Positions 31,416 through 40,467 of a stretch of 46,137 nt of DNA are shown here, piece by piece. Below the pieces are notes generated by a model, which searched no databases, was not told the DNA's origin, and was given only the letters and a program-made list of their open reading frames with translations. The stretch lies in NCBI GenBank assembly GCA_030066075.1, contig JASJCH010000016.1, positions 1 to 46,137 of the forward strand, in the 5' to 3' direction. The stretch's first letter is position 1, and every line of letters starts with the position of its first letter. The translations under genes were made by a program, and so were the position numbers. The DNA comes from Woeseiaceae bacterium (GTDB lineage Bacteria > Pseudomonadota > Gammaproteobacteria > Steroidobacterales > Woeseiaceae).

Positions 31416-34400
31416 ATGAGCATCACCGAGATGAGCACCAGGCATTGGCCGTCGGTGGCCGTGGCGGTCGCTCTCGTCGCGCTGTTCGGCATGAGCTCCA
31501 TCGCATCCCTGCCGATCCAGCTGCTGCCGACCATCGAGGAGCCGCAGGTCTCGGTCGCCAACTTCTGGCGCGCCGCGGCGCCCGAAGAGATGGAAGCCAA
31601 CATCATCGAACCGCAGGAGAACGTGCTTCGCAACACGCCCGGTCTCACCAACATCAGCTCGTTCATCGGCCGCGGGCAAGGGTTCATCAACCTGAGTTTT
31701 GCGATCGGCACCGACATACAGGCGGCCAAGCTCGATGTGATCAACAACCTCAGCCAGGTGCCGCCGGGACCGGCCGACGCGGTCGAGCCGCAAGTCTTCG
31801 CGGGCGGCGGACGCAACCTGCCCGGCGCGGCGTCACTGCTGATCCGTGTGCTGCCCGGGAATCCGAACAAGGACCTGTCCACCTACCAGGGCCTTATCGA
31901 GGAACACGTGCAGCCGCGACTCGCGCGCATACCCGGCGTGTCGCGCGTCGACCTGCAGGGCGAACGGCCACGCGAGGTTCATATCACCTTCGATGCCTAC
32001 CGCGCCGCCGCGCTCGGAATCCAGGTCAACGACATCATCACCACGGTGTCCAGGGCCACGGACAGCTCGGGCGGATTCGCCGACGTGGGCCGACGCCAGT
32101 ACACGGTGCGTTTCGTCGGCCAGTTCGAGCCGGACCAGCTCAACGAGCTGATCGTCGGCTGGAGCAACGAGCGACCGGTCTACCTGACCGAAGTGGCCGA
32201 CGTCGACATCGTCGCCCGCAAGCAGGACGGCTTCACGCTGCGCAACGGTTATCCCGCTTACTACATCACGGTACAGCGCGAGTACGACGCCAACACCGTA
32301 TCGATCCTCGACGGCGTCAACGCGGCCATCGCAGAGCTCAACGCGGGGCCGCTGGCCGACGCGCAGCTCGAGATGGACCTGAGCTTCGACGCCTCGGTGC
32401 ACATCCGCCGCGCCATCTCGCTGGTCAAGAACAACCTCGGCATGGGCCTGGTGCTCGCCATCGGCGTGCTGTATTTCCTGATGCGCAGCCGCCGCGCGAC
32501 GTTGCTCGTTACCGCCACCGTGCCGCTGTCGTTGCTCGTGGCGTTCGTCGCTTTGCGCATGTTCGACAAGACGCTCAACGTCATCTCGCTGGCGGGCCTC
32601 GCGTTCGCCGTCGGCCTCGTCATGGACGCCGCAATCGTGACACTCGAGAACATCGTCCGCTGCCGGCAGGACGGCCTGGCGATGAAGGACGCGGTGGCGA
32701 AAGGGACGCGCCAGATCACGGGCGCGCTGTTCGCCTCGACCGTCACAAGCGTCGCCATCTTCCTGCCGGTCCTGTTTATGGAGGGTATGGAGGGGCAACT
32801 GTTCCAGGACCTCGCGCTGACGATCGCCGTCGCCGTGTCGGCCTCGTTTATCATCGCCATCACCGTGTTGCCGGTCGCCGCCAGCTTCCTGCTGCGCAAG
32901 GAGCGCGACCACGACCCCGTCGAGAGCTGGTGGGACCGCATCACGAACGTGGTTATGCGCGTCACGCGCACGCCAGCGATCTGCCGCACCTGGGTGGTCG
33001 CGATCCTGGGTGGTTCGCTGCTCGTCATGCTGCTGCTGGTGCCCAAGGCCAACCTGCTGCCGCAGGCACCCGCCGACTCGTTCAATGCTTTCTTCGCGAT
33101 GCCGCCGGGCGGCACCGTGGACATGGTGCAGGAGGAGATCGCCGGACCCATCGTCGAACGCCTGCGTCCGTACATGGAGCACGAGAAGGAGCCATACATT
33201 CGCGGCTACAACCTGTCGGCGTTCGGCACCTTCAACGCGCTGTTCGTCTACCTCGAAGACGCGGAGCGTATCGAGGAGATGATGAACATCGTGCGTACCG
33301 AGGTGCTCGTCGACCTGCCCGACACGCAGGCCTTCGTGCAGCGCTCGTCCCTGCTCAACTTCGGCTTCGACGGCGGGCGCGCAATCAACGTCGACTTCTC
33401 CGGCAACGACATCAGCCAGCTGTCGGCCACCGTGATGCAGGGCATGGGCATCATCAGCGAGGTGCTGCCCGGCGCACAGGTGCGACCCAACCCGAGCCCG
33501 GCCATCGCCGAGCCGGAATTGCAGCTCGTGCCCAACGACCGCCGCATAACGGCCGCCGGGCTCGACCGTGCTGCGCTCGCGAACATCGTCCGCACTCTGA
33601 CCAGCGGCTCGTTCGTCGGCGAGTACTTCGACGGCAACGACCGCATGGACATGATCCTGCGCGGACCGGTTTGGGATTCGCCCGAGGAACTCGCCTCGAC
33701 CCCGATCGCAACACCGCTCGCCGGTATCCAGACTGTCGGCGAACTGGCCGACATCCGCCGCACCGTCGGACCGACGCAGCTGCGCCGCGTCGGCGGCCAG
33801 CGCACGATGACGCTCAGCGTGACGCCGCCCGAAGACATGACCGTGCAGGAAGCGCTGGAGCAGCTGCGCGACGTCGCCGGGCCGCGTTTCAAGGAGATCA
33901 TGCCGGCCGGCATCGGGGTGCAGTACCGGGGAACCGCGGACCGGCTCGAGGCGGCGCTGTCCACGATGACCGTCAATCTCGCGGTCGCCGCTGTCGTGCT
34001 GTTCCTGATCCTGGCAGCAATGTTCCGTTCGCTATGGGACGCGCTGCTCGTGCTGTTGTCCATGCCGCTCGCGATTGCGGGTGGCATCCTCGCCCTGCGT
34101 TTCATGAACCTGTTCACGACCCAGGCCATGGACCTGCTGACGACGATCGGCTTCGTGATCCTGCTCGGCCTGGTCGTCAACAACGCAATACTGCTTGTCA
34201 TGCAGACCCGCGCCGGCGAGCGTAAAGGCCTCGATTCGGCCGAAGCCGTGGCCCAGGCCGTCCGCATGCGGGCGCGCCCGATCTACATGAGCACGCTGAC
34301 GAGCATCTTCGGCATGCTGCCGCTGATGCTCGTACCGGGCGTGGGTTCGCAGATCTACCGTGGCCTGGCCACGGTCATCGTTGGCGGCATGGTCGTCAGC

Positions 34401-34508
34401 GCCATATTCACTCTGATACTGATGCCGAGCGTCCTGCGCTTGCCACGTGTGCGCCTGCCGCGTTTCCTGCGGCCAGGTGACGTCAAGGGAGTAACCGCCG
34501 ATGCCTGA
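31416..34508 (+). CDS. RND efflux pump inner-membrane subunit
   Basis: Proton-driven exporter of the HAE/HME superfamily, 1030 residues with the standard layout: TM1, large periplasmic loop, TM2-7, second loop, TM8-12. In TM4 the motif is VGLVMDAAIVTLEN, with one Asp (near residue 403) followed by Ala. AcrB has two Asp here, while metal exporters such as CusA have the single-Asp form. In TM10 the segment is GLVVNNAILLVM, with Asn where AcrB has the proton-relay Lys. The substrate cannot be told. The adaptor gene follows and overlaps by 8 bases, the reverse of the usual adaptor-first order; no outer-membrane channel gene is adjacent. Confidence 0.9.
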   Translation: MSITEMSTRHWPSVAVAVALVALFGMSSIASLPIQLLPTIEEPQVSVANFWRAAAPEEMEANIIEPQENVLRNTPGLTNISSFIGRGQGFINLSFAIGTDIQAAKLDVINNLSQVPPGPADAVEPQVFAGGGRNLPGAASLLIRVLPGNPNKDLSTYQGLIEEHVQPRLARIPGVSRVDLQGERPREVHITFDAYRAAALGIQVNDIITTVSRATDSSGGFADVGRRQYTVRFVGQFEPDQLNELIVGWSNERPVYLTEVADVDIVARKQDGFTLRNGYPAYYITVQREYDANTVSILDGVNAAIAELNAGPLADAQLEMDLSFDASVHIRRAISLVKNNLGMGLVLAIGVLYFLMRSRRATLLVTATVPLSLLVAFVALRMFDKTLNVISLAGLAFAVGLVMDAAIVTLENIVRCRQDGLAMKDAVAKGTRQITGALFASTVTSVAIFLPVLFMEGMEGQLFQDLALTIAVAVSASFIIAITVLPVAASFLLRKERDHDPVESWWDRITNVVMRVTRTPAICRTWVVAILGGSLLVMLLLVPKANLLPQAPADSFNAFFAMPPGGTVDMVQEEIAGPIVERLRPYMEHEKEPYIRGYNLSAFGTFNALFVYLEDAERIEEMMNIVRTEVLVDLPDTQAFVQRSSLLNFGFDGGRAINVDFSGNDISQLSATVMQGMGIISEVLPGAQVRPNPSPAIAEPELQLVPNDRRITAAGLDRAALANIVRTLTSGSFVGEYFDGNDRMDMILRGPVWDSPEELASTPIATPLAGIQTVGELADIRRTVGPTQLRRVGGQRTMTLSVTPPEDMTVQEALEQLRDVAGPRFKEIMPAGIGVQYRGTADRLEAALSTMTVNLAVAAVVLFLILAAMFRSLWDALLVLLSMPLAIAGGILALRFMNLFTTQAMDLLTTIGFVILLGLVVNNAILLVMQTRAGERKGLDSAEAVAQAVRMRARPIYMSTLTSIFGMLPLMLVPGVGSQIYRGLATVIVGGMVVSAIFTLILMPSVLRLPRVRLPRFLRPGDVKGVTADA

Positions 34509-35580
34509 TTACCGAATTCTCCTCGCCGCCCTGCCATTGCTGGCCGGCGCCGCCAGTGCCCAGCAACCGCCTGCGCCGGTCGTACAGGTCGCGCATGTCT
34601 TCGAGACCGAGGTTGCGCCGACCGTCGCCGTCCCGGGAACGATATACAGCCGCAACGACGTTCAGTTGACGGCCGGCGTCACGGGGCAGCTGATCATGGT
34701 CGCCGAACCGGGCACGTTCGTTCGCGCCGGTGACGCGGTCGCGCGCATCGACCGCCAGCCGCTCCTCCTGCAGCGCGCCGAACAGGAAGTGTTGCTGGAG
34801 CGGGCCGAGATCAACATCCGCCAGCTCAACAGCCAGCTGCGGCGCCAGCAGGAGCTCGAGGGTTCGAACCTCGTCTCCGAGTTCGAGCTCGAACAGACCG
34901 TCGCCAACCGCGACCTCGCCGTGGCCGATGCCAAGCTGATCAAGGTGCGCATGCAGCAGATAGACGACCAGGTTCGACGGGCGGACGTGCGTGCGCCGTT
35001 CTCGGGCGTCGTCACGACGCGCCTGCACCGTGCCGGCGAGGACGTGGCTCGCGGCGAGGCGCTCGCCGCCATGACTGACATTCGTAACATGGAAGTTCGC
35101 GCGTTCGTGCCGCTCAAGCACCTGCCGCGCACGGTCGTCGGCGACTCGATCAGCGTGTTTGCGACCGACACGCAATACTCGGGGAGCATCCGCTCGCTCG
35201 TGCCGACCGGTGACGTTCGATCGCAGACTTTCGAGGCCCGCATCGACCTGCCGGTCGAGGCAAGCGGCGCGTGGGCGGTCGGGCAGCTCGTGAGTGTCGG
35301 TATCCCGATCCGCTCAGGCGACCAGACGCTCGCGATCCCGCGCGACGCCCTCGTCCTGCGACAGGATGGCTCTTATGTCTTTCGCATCAACGCAGAGAAC
35401 AAGGCCGAGCGCGTCGCCGTCGATATCGGGGCCGCGGACGGCGACCTGATTGGCGTGTCGGGAGCGCTGGCGCAGGGCGACCGCGTGGCGGTTCGCGGCG
35501 CCGAGAACTTGCGCGAGGGGGTCGAGGTGCGCGTGATGATGTCGAGTTCAGCCGGCGAAACGCTCGCGACCGAAGGCTAG
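34501..35580 (+). CDS. RND efflux periplasmic adaptor (membrane fusion protein)
   Basis: Connects the pump to an outer-membrane channel. The 359-residue protein has a signal peptide ending AASAQ (about residue 20), a lipoyl half-domain (VPGTIYSRNDVQLTAGVTGQL), a coiled-coil hairpin (about 80-165), the second lipoyl half (VRAPFSGVVTTRLHRAGEDV) and beta-barrel and membrane-proximal domains (SQTFEARIDLP; IPRDALVLRQDGSYVF). It overlaps the pump gene by 8 bases. The stop is four bases from the convergent gene. Confidence 0.92.
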   Translation: MPDYRILLAALPLLAGAASAQQPPAPVVQVAHVFETEVAPTVAVPGTIYSRNDVQLTAGVTGQLIMVAEPGTFVRAGDAVARIDRQPLLLQRAEQEVLLERAEINIRQLNSQLRRQQELEGSNLVSEFELEQTVANRDLAVADAKLIKVRMQQIDDQVRRADVRAPFSGVVTTRLHRAGEDVARGEALAAMTDIRNMEVRAFVPLKHLPRTVVGDSISVFATDTQYSGSIRSLVPTGDVRSQTFEARIDLPVEASGAWAVGQLVSVGIPIRSGDQTLAIPRDALVLRQDGSYVFRINAENKAERVAVDIGAADGDLIGVSGALAQGDRVAVRGAENLREGVEVRVMMSSSAGETLATEG

Positions 35581-35584
35581 GTGC

Positions 35585-36199
35585 TTACCTGACGCGGCTG
35601 ATGCGTATGTCGTCGTCCTGCCCGTCGACACGCATCTTGTAGCCGAAGAAGTCGCGCTCGATCCGAACGTCGAAACTGCAATTGCGGAACGGTAGCCGGT
35701 TGGCTTCCTTCTGCTTCCAGACGTGGCCGTTGTCGAAGTAGAACAGGTAACGGCCGCTCGCATCGCGCTTGCAGTTCGTTACCGTGCCGCGCACCGGGGT
35801 TCGCTCTTCCTCACGCGGCTCCTTGCGGGCAAGCTGCTCCTCGCCTACCTCGTCGGTCAGGACCGGGACCTCTTCCTGCGGCGCCGCTGCTTCGACCGGA
35901 GCTGCGGCGGGCGGCTGCGGCTCGGGCGCCGGTCCGGGGGTGGGCCCGGGCGCTGGTTCGGGAGCGGGCTCGGGCGCTGGCGCCGGCGGCGGCTCTGGAG
36001 CGGGTTCGGGCGCTGGCGCGGACACCGGCTCCTGCTTGCCGCTGGCGGCGTCGTAGCAGGCGAGCCGCTCGCCCGCATCCTCGATAGCGCTGCAGCGCGC
36101 AAGCTCTGCCGCATCCTGGGCGCCGGCTTGCGCCGCGGCCAGCAGCAGCGTGATCATCGCTGCCGAAGTTCCTGCGCGACCATTCGTTACAGATTTCAT
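35585..36199 (-). CDS. Secreted Pro/Ala/Glu-rich hypothetical protein
   Basis: No family recognised. The 204-residue protein has a signal peptide (about 1-28, ending AGAQ) and a short cysteine motif region CSAIEDAGERLACYDAASG. That pattern (ERLACYD) is common in small periplasmic proteins including some type VI secretion-associated ones. A 60-residue repeat of Ala-Pro-Glu-Pro units follows, then a C-terminal domain (about 135-204) with NCKRDASGRYLFYFDNGHVWKQ. The repeat is a rigid extended spacer. It is coupled to the upstream sulfotransferase gene by an ATGA overlap, so it may work with those enzymes. Confidence 0.75.
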   Translation of the reverse strand: MKSVTNGRAGTSAAMITLLLAAAQAGAQDAAELARCSAIEDAGERLACYDAASGKQEPVSAPAPEPAPEPPPAPAPEPAPEPAPGPTPGPAPEPQPPAAAPVEAAAPQEEVPVLTDEVGEEQLARKEPREEERTPVRGTVTNCKRDASGRYLFYFDNGHVWKQKEANRLPFRNCSFDVRIERDFFGYKMRVDGQDDDIRISRVR

Positions 36200-37755
36200 A
36201 GCGTCACTCCCCCTGCTTCCAGTCGTTTGCGCAGCGGCTCGAGATGCTGCGCATAGCTTTTCCATTTGTTCACCGAACGCGTGTGCGCCTTCTCACGGAC
36301 CTGGACCGAACTCGCGGTGGCGACGGGCGCAACATTGCGGTCGAAGTCGAGACAGGCCTGTTCGAACTCCAGGCCGAGCCGGTCCAGCAGTTGCCGCGTC
36401 TGCGCTTCCTGGTCGGCCACGAGTTGCTCGTACTCGAGCTCGACAACGCGATCGCCGAGCGTGTTGCGCCAGTGCCTGCTGAGCCGGTCATACGCGAGGT
36501 AGTACTCGGCGAGGTCGTCCAGATTATACGCGAAGCGAAAATAGGACTGTTTGTACATGGCGAAACAGGCGTCCATCGGGTGCCGGCGCAGATGCACGAT
36601 CTTCGCATCCGGCCAGGCCTTCGCGACGAAGCCGAGGTTGAGGACGTTTTCCGGAAGCTTGTCGATGAAAAACGGCGCCGCCCCGAGCCGGTAGGCAACG
36701 GCATCCATGTAATCGGCGGCCATCAGGTCCGCCGGCGCCTTCGCCGCGGCGGCAATGACGTCGGCGGTCAATTCACCGCCTGACTCGATCGCGCTGGCGC
36801 GCCGCAGCAGCATGTGCAGTACCTGGGTCTCGCCGATGCTTTCGACCTGCGAGTGACTGGACACGATGCGCTCGGTCAGCGTCGTGCCGGTCCGCGGCAG
36901 GCCGACGACGAAGATCGGCGTGCTGTCGGTTCGGGCCTGGCCCGGCGCGTCGACCAGCCAGTCGGCGCTGCAGACCTCGACGATGCGGTCAATCGCGGCG
37001 ACGTCGGTCGCCACGTCATAGTCCATCGTCGAGCGGGCGGCGTCACCGCCGCGCTTGTAGTAGTCGAATGACTCGTCCCAGCGGCCGAGGTCTTCGAGCT
37101 CCTTGCCGAGCGCGTAGTAAAGAAAAATGTTGCGGGTCGGGTCTGGCGACGCCCTGTGCAACACCGCCAGCATCTGCTTGACGTGACGGTCGCTCTCGGC
37201 CCGCGCGAGTTGCGCAAGCTCGTAATGAAAGCGCTGGTGGTCGGGGTGCTTTTTCAGCAGCTTGCTGTAGATCGCCTGCGCGCGATCGGTCTTGCCGAGA
37301 TACACGGCGCAGGTCGCCATGTTGACCTCGATCGGCTCGACATTGGGCTGCAACTGCAACGCCCGCTCGTACAGCCCCCACGCCGAGTCGTAGCGTCCCA
37401 GTCGGGTGTACGCCTGCCCCGCGAGGTCGAGATACACCGGGCTGTTGTCGAGCCGCGCCCGGTAGTCGTCGAGCAGCTCGTTGGCCTCGGCGAAGCGGTT
37501 CAGCAGGACCAGCTGCCAGGCCAGCTCGATGGCCGCGTCGTAGCGGGCAACGTCGATGCCGAGCGCCGCGGCAAAATAGTCGGCGGCCGCCTGCAGGCGG
37601 CCCGCCGCTTTCTGGGCGAGACCGAGGAGGAAGGGCCCTTCAGGATTGTTCGGATCGCGCCGCTTGATCTCCATGCCGCAGGCGCCGACCTGCGGCCAGT
37701 TGCGGGCGGCGGCGGCCTGTCGGCCGCTGGCGCTGATCCGGTCGATCTCGTTCAC
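36196..37755 (-). CDS. TPR-domain sulfotransferase (second of a tandem pair)
   Basis: Transfers sulfuryl from PAPS to an unknown acceptor. The 519-residue protein has five to six tetratricopeptide repeats (about 15-240) and a C-terminal sulfotransferase domain (about 275-510). The 5' phosphosulfate loop is PIFVVGLPRTGTTLTERI (about 280-297). The 3' phosphate segment is IVHLRRHPMDACFAMYK, with Arg and Ser-equivalent positions near 395, and the C-terminal VREKAHTRSVNKWK is conserved. It is a paralogue of the upstream gene over its whole length. Both its start and its stop overlap neighbours as ATGA. Confidence 0.9.
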   Translation of the reverse strand: MNEIDRISASGRQAAAARNWPQVGACGMEIKRRDPNNPEGPFLLGLAQKAAGRLQAAADYFAAALGIDVARYDAAIELAWQLVLLNRFAEANELLDDYRARLDNSPVYLDLAGQAYTRLGRYDSAWGLYERALQLQPNVEPIEVNMATCAVYLGKTDRAQAIYSKLLKKHPDHQRFHYELAQLARAESDRHVKQMLAVLHRASPDPTRNIFLYYALGKELEDLGRWDESFDYYKRGGDAARSTMDYDVATDVAAIDRIVEVCSADWLVDAPGQARTDSTPIFVVGLPRTGTTLTERIVSSHSQVESIGETQVLHMLLRRASAIESGGELTADVIAAAAKAPADLMAADYMDAVAYRLGAAPFFIDKLPENVLNLGFVAKAWPDAKIVHLRRHPMDACFAMYKQSYFRFAYNLDDLAEYYLAYDRLSRHWRNTLGDRVVELEYEQLVADQEAQTRQLLDRLGLEFEQACLDFDRNVAPVATASSVQVREKAHTRSVNKWKSYAQHLEPLRKRLEAGGVTL

Positions 37756-39335
37756 TCGACCGTGATGCCGGCGTTCTCGAGGTAGTCGCGCAGCGGCTGC
37801 AGTTGTTTCTCGAAGCGCTTCCAGCGCTGTACCGAACGGGTGTGCGCCTTCTCACGCACCTGGATGTTGCTGGCCGTCGCGGTCGGGGCCCGGTTCTTGT
37901 CGAAGTTGAGGCACGCGTCTTCGAAGTCGAGCCCGAGACGATCGAGCAATTGGCGCGTCTGCTGCTCCTGGTCCGCAACGAGGTCCTCGTAGACCACTTC
38001 GATGTAGCGGTCGCCGAGCACGTCGCGCCAATGGCGGCGCAGGCGCTCGTAAGCGGCAAAGTACGGCCCCAGCAGTTCGAGGCTGTAAGAGAACTTGTAG
38101 GCCCAGGTGAACACCTGTTTGTACATCGAGAAGCATGAGTCCATCGGGTTTCGGACCAGCGATACGATGCGCGCGTCGGGCCAGGCCCTGGCGATGAACC
38201 CGGCGTACAGGAAATTGAACGGCAGCTTGTCGATAAAGAAAGGGCTGTCGTCGAGACGATAGCCCGCAGCTTCCATGTAACCGCGGCTGATGATGCCCAT
38301 GTCTTTCTGCGCAACCGCCTCGATCATGTCCGGGATCATTGCCTCCATCGTCTCGACGCCGCTCTCCCGGCGCAGGACCATCTGCAGGAACTGCGTTTCA
38401 CCCAGGCTCTCGACCTGCGAGTGGCTCGAGATGATCCTCTCGGTGAGCGTCGTGCCGGTGCGCGGCAATCCGATGATGAAAATCGGCGTCTTCGCGGATT
38501 CCGCGGTCGTCGTATCGCCGTCGGTCGCACCCAGCCAGTCCGCGTCGCACACCTCGATGATCTTGTCGATGATCGCAATATCGCTGGCGCCGTCGTATTC
38601 GGCAACGCTGCACACCGCGTCACCGCCCTTCTCGTAGTACTCGAATGCCTCGTCCCAGCGCTCGAGGTCTTCGAACTGCTTGCCGATCGCATAGTAGAGA
38701 TAGACGTTCTGGTCCGGCGGCAGATTCTTGCGCTCGATGATTTCCTGCATCCGCCGGATGTGCGAATCGTCTTTCGCCTTGTGCAGCCGCGACAACTGCC
38801 AATGGTTGCGCTGGTGGTCCGGGAAGCGCTCGAGTAAACGCTCGAAGATCTCGGTCGCCTCGTCGATCTTGCCGAGAAAAACCGCGCATGCAGCGAGGTT
38901 GGCCTGGAACAGATCGACCGTTGGCTGCAGCTTGACGGCCTGCTCGTAAAGCGGCCAGGCCCGCTCCGGCATGCCGATTTCCGTATAGATCGTCCCGGCC
39001 AGATCGAGGTACATCGGGCTGTTGGACATCTTGTCTTCGAAGCGCGCGAGCAGGTCGGCGACGTCGGCATTGCGGCGCGCAATCGAATACTGATTCGCCA
39101 GCTCTACGGCCGCGTCATAGCGTTCGGGATCGAGGTCGAGGGCGCGCTGGAACAGCTCAATGGCCTTGCGCGGATGCTGTTGCACACGCTCCACGAGTCC
39201 GCCGAGGAAATAGCCCTCGGCGCTGTTCGCATCGCGGCGAATGATCTCGTTTGCACAGGCGGCAACGGACCCCCAATCCTGCGCTCTTACCGCATGCCGG
39301 CCGGCTGCGGCTATCTGGTCAATGGTCTCAGGCAT
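37752..39335 (-). CDS. TPR-domain sulfotransferase (first of a tandem pair)
   Basis: 527-residue paralogue of the next gene: TPR region about 15-240, then the sulfotransferase domain. The PAPS loop is PIFIIGLPRTGTTLTERI (about 285-302), the 3' phosphate segment IVSLVRNPMDSCFSMYKQ and the C-terminal VREKAHTRSVQRWK. It keeps the Ser in the RNPMDS segment that the second copy has changed to RHPMDA, suggesting some divergence. The substrate is unknown; TPR-sulfotransferases act on proteins, lipids or glycans. It is the first gene of a three-gene minus-strand unit and is divergent from a methyltransferase. Confidence 0.9.
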   Translation of the reverse strand: MPETIDQIAAAGRHAVRAQDWGSVAACANEIIRRDANSAEGYFLGGLVERVQQHPRKAIELFQRALDLDPERYDAAVELANQYSIARRNADVADLLARFEDKMSNSPMYLDLAGTIYTEIGMPERAWPLYEQAVKLQPTVDLFQANLAACAVFLGKIDEATEIFERLLERFPDHQRNHWQLSRLHKAKDDSHIRRMQEIIERKNLPPDQNVYLYYAIGKQFEDLERWDEAFEYYEKGGDAVCSVAEYDGASDIAIIDKIIEVCDADWLGATDGDTTTAESAKTPIFIIGLPRTGTTLTERIISSHSQVESLGETQFLQMVLRRESGVETMEAMIPDMIEAVAQKDMGIISRGYMEAAGYRLDDSPFFIDKLPFNFLYAGFIARAWPDARIVSLVRNPMDSCFSMYKQVFTWAYKFSYSLELLGPYFAAYERLRRHWRDVLGDRYIEVVYEDLVADQEQQTRQLLDRLGLDFEDACLNFDKNRAPTATASNIQVREKAHTRSVQRWKRFEKQLQPLRDYLENAGITVE

Positions 39336-39363
39336 GCGCTTATTATTATGGATAGGCCGTTGC

Positions 39364-39369
39364 TATACT
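39364..39369 (+). promoter_or_regulatory. Possible -10 box of the methyltransferase gene
   Basis: TATACT (5 of 6) lies 31 bases before the start; the -35 position holds TATTAT, a weak match. The 64-base gap to the divergent sulfotransferase must carry both promoters. Confidence 0.35.
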
Positions 39370-39399
39370 AGATGGTTTACTCGCTCGATCACCCACCTG

Positions 39400-40374
39400 A
39401 TGGCATCCGACTCGAACTCTGACGCGCCGAAGTCCAACGGCAACTGGGACTCCTATTGGAGCGGCGCCGGCGGCGCGGCTGCGTTCAGCGCCGATGGCGC
39501 CGATCATCCGGCGCTCGTCGGTTTCTGGAAAGAGATTTTCGAGATGGCGGGGCGCGACAAGCCGGCGCCCCGTATTATCGATCTCGCCAGCGGCAACGGC
39601 GCCGTCATCGCTCATGCGCTCGACGTATTCGCAGAAGGCGCCGCTAACATCACGTCGGTTGACCTCTCCGAGCAAGCCGTGACCAGGATCAGGGAGCGCT
39701 TCCCAGGCGTAACCGGCGTCGTGGCCGACGCCGCGCAGGTGCCGCTGGAGTCGGACAGCTACGACGTTGTGACGAGCCAGTTCGGGATCGAATACGCAGG
39801 AGCGCAGGCGGTCGACGAGGCGCTGCGCCTGCTCGCCCCGGGTGGCTACTTCGCCGCGCTGTTGCACCATACGGGCAGCGCGATCCACCGTGATTGTGTG
39901 GCCGGACTCGACGCGGTTCGGCGTTTGCAGGACGCTGATTTCTTCCCGCTTGCGATCGACTTCTTCAGCGCCGGCTTCGACGCCCTGGGTGGCGGCGACC
40001 GCGAACCGTACGACGCGGCGGCGACGCGCTTTAATCCGGCCGTGAAAGGCGTGGAAGCCATCTTCAATGACCACGGCCAGGACGTGGCCGGCGGCGCGAT
40101 CGCCCAGCTCTACAGGGACGTCAGCCGCATGCACCAGCGTATTGCGCAGTACGATCGCGACGAGGTTCTGCGCTGGCTGCAACAGATGTCCGAGCAACTG
40201 ACCAGTTACAGTGGGCGCATGGCGTCGATGGTTGCGGCCGCCGTGGAGCCCGGCGAATTCGAGAAGATCTGTGACAAGATCCAGCAGGCCGGACTCGAGA
40301 CCGGCCAGGGCGGTCCTCTGCACGCACCCGACGAGGCGGCGCCGCTCGCCTGGGCCCTGGTCGTCAGGTCCTGA
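39400..40374 (+). CDS. Class I SAM-dependent methyltransferase
   Basis: Small-molecule-type methyltransferase with an unknown acceptor. The 324-residue protein has SAM motif I RIIDLASGNGAVIAHA (about 60-75), the acidic end of strand 2 in TSVDLSEQAV, the motif II region DAAQVPLESDSYDVVTSQFGIEYA and LLAPGGYFAALLHH. The C-terminal third is helical and has no recognised domain. I start at the ATG at 39400; an upstream in-frame extension would run antisense through the sulfotransferase gene. Confidence 0.85.
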   Translation: MASDSNSDAPKSNGNWDSYWSGAGGAAAFSADGADHPALVGFWKEIFEMAGRDKPAPRIIDLASGNGAVIAHALDVFAEGAANITSVDLSEQAVTRIRERFPGVTGVVADAAQVPLESDSYDVVTSQFGIEYAGAQAVDEALRLLAPGGYFAALLHHTGSAIHRDCVAGLDAVRRLQDADFFPLAIDFFSAGFDALGGGDREPYDAAATRFNPAVKGVEAIFNDHGQDVAGGAIAQLYRDVSRMHQRIAQYDRDEVLRWLQQMSEQLTSYSGRMASMVAAAVEPGEFEKICDKIQQAGLETGQGGPLHAPDEAAPLAWALVVRS

Positions 40375-40411
40375 GCGCGAACAGCGCGACCGCCGACCAT
40401 AACCACCGCAC

Positions 40412-40442
40412 AAAAAAGAAGGGCCGCATTGCTGCGGCCCTT
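40412..40442 (-). terminator. Terminator of the TonB receptor gene
   Basis: On the minus strand: AAGGGCCGC (40442-40434), short loop, GCGGCCCTT (40427-40419), then CTTTTTTG. Nine-pair stem, 25 bases past the stop. Confidence 0.88.
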
Positions 40443-40467
40443 CGATTCTGACGTTCTAATCTATTGA

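Noticed and set aside
31445..34225. A 926-codon open frame overlapping the RND pump
   Set aside because: Shifted frame of the pump gene; translation is Arg-rich low complexity.
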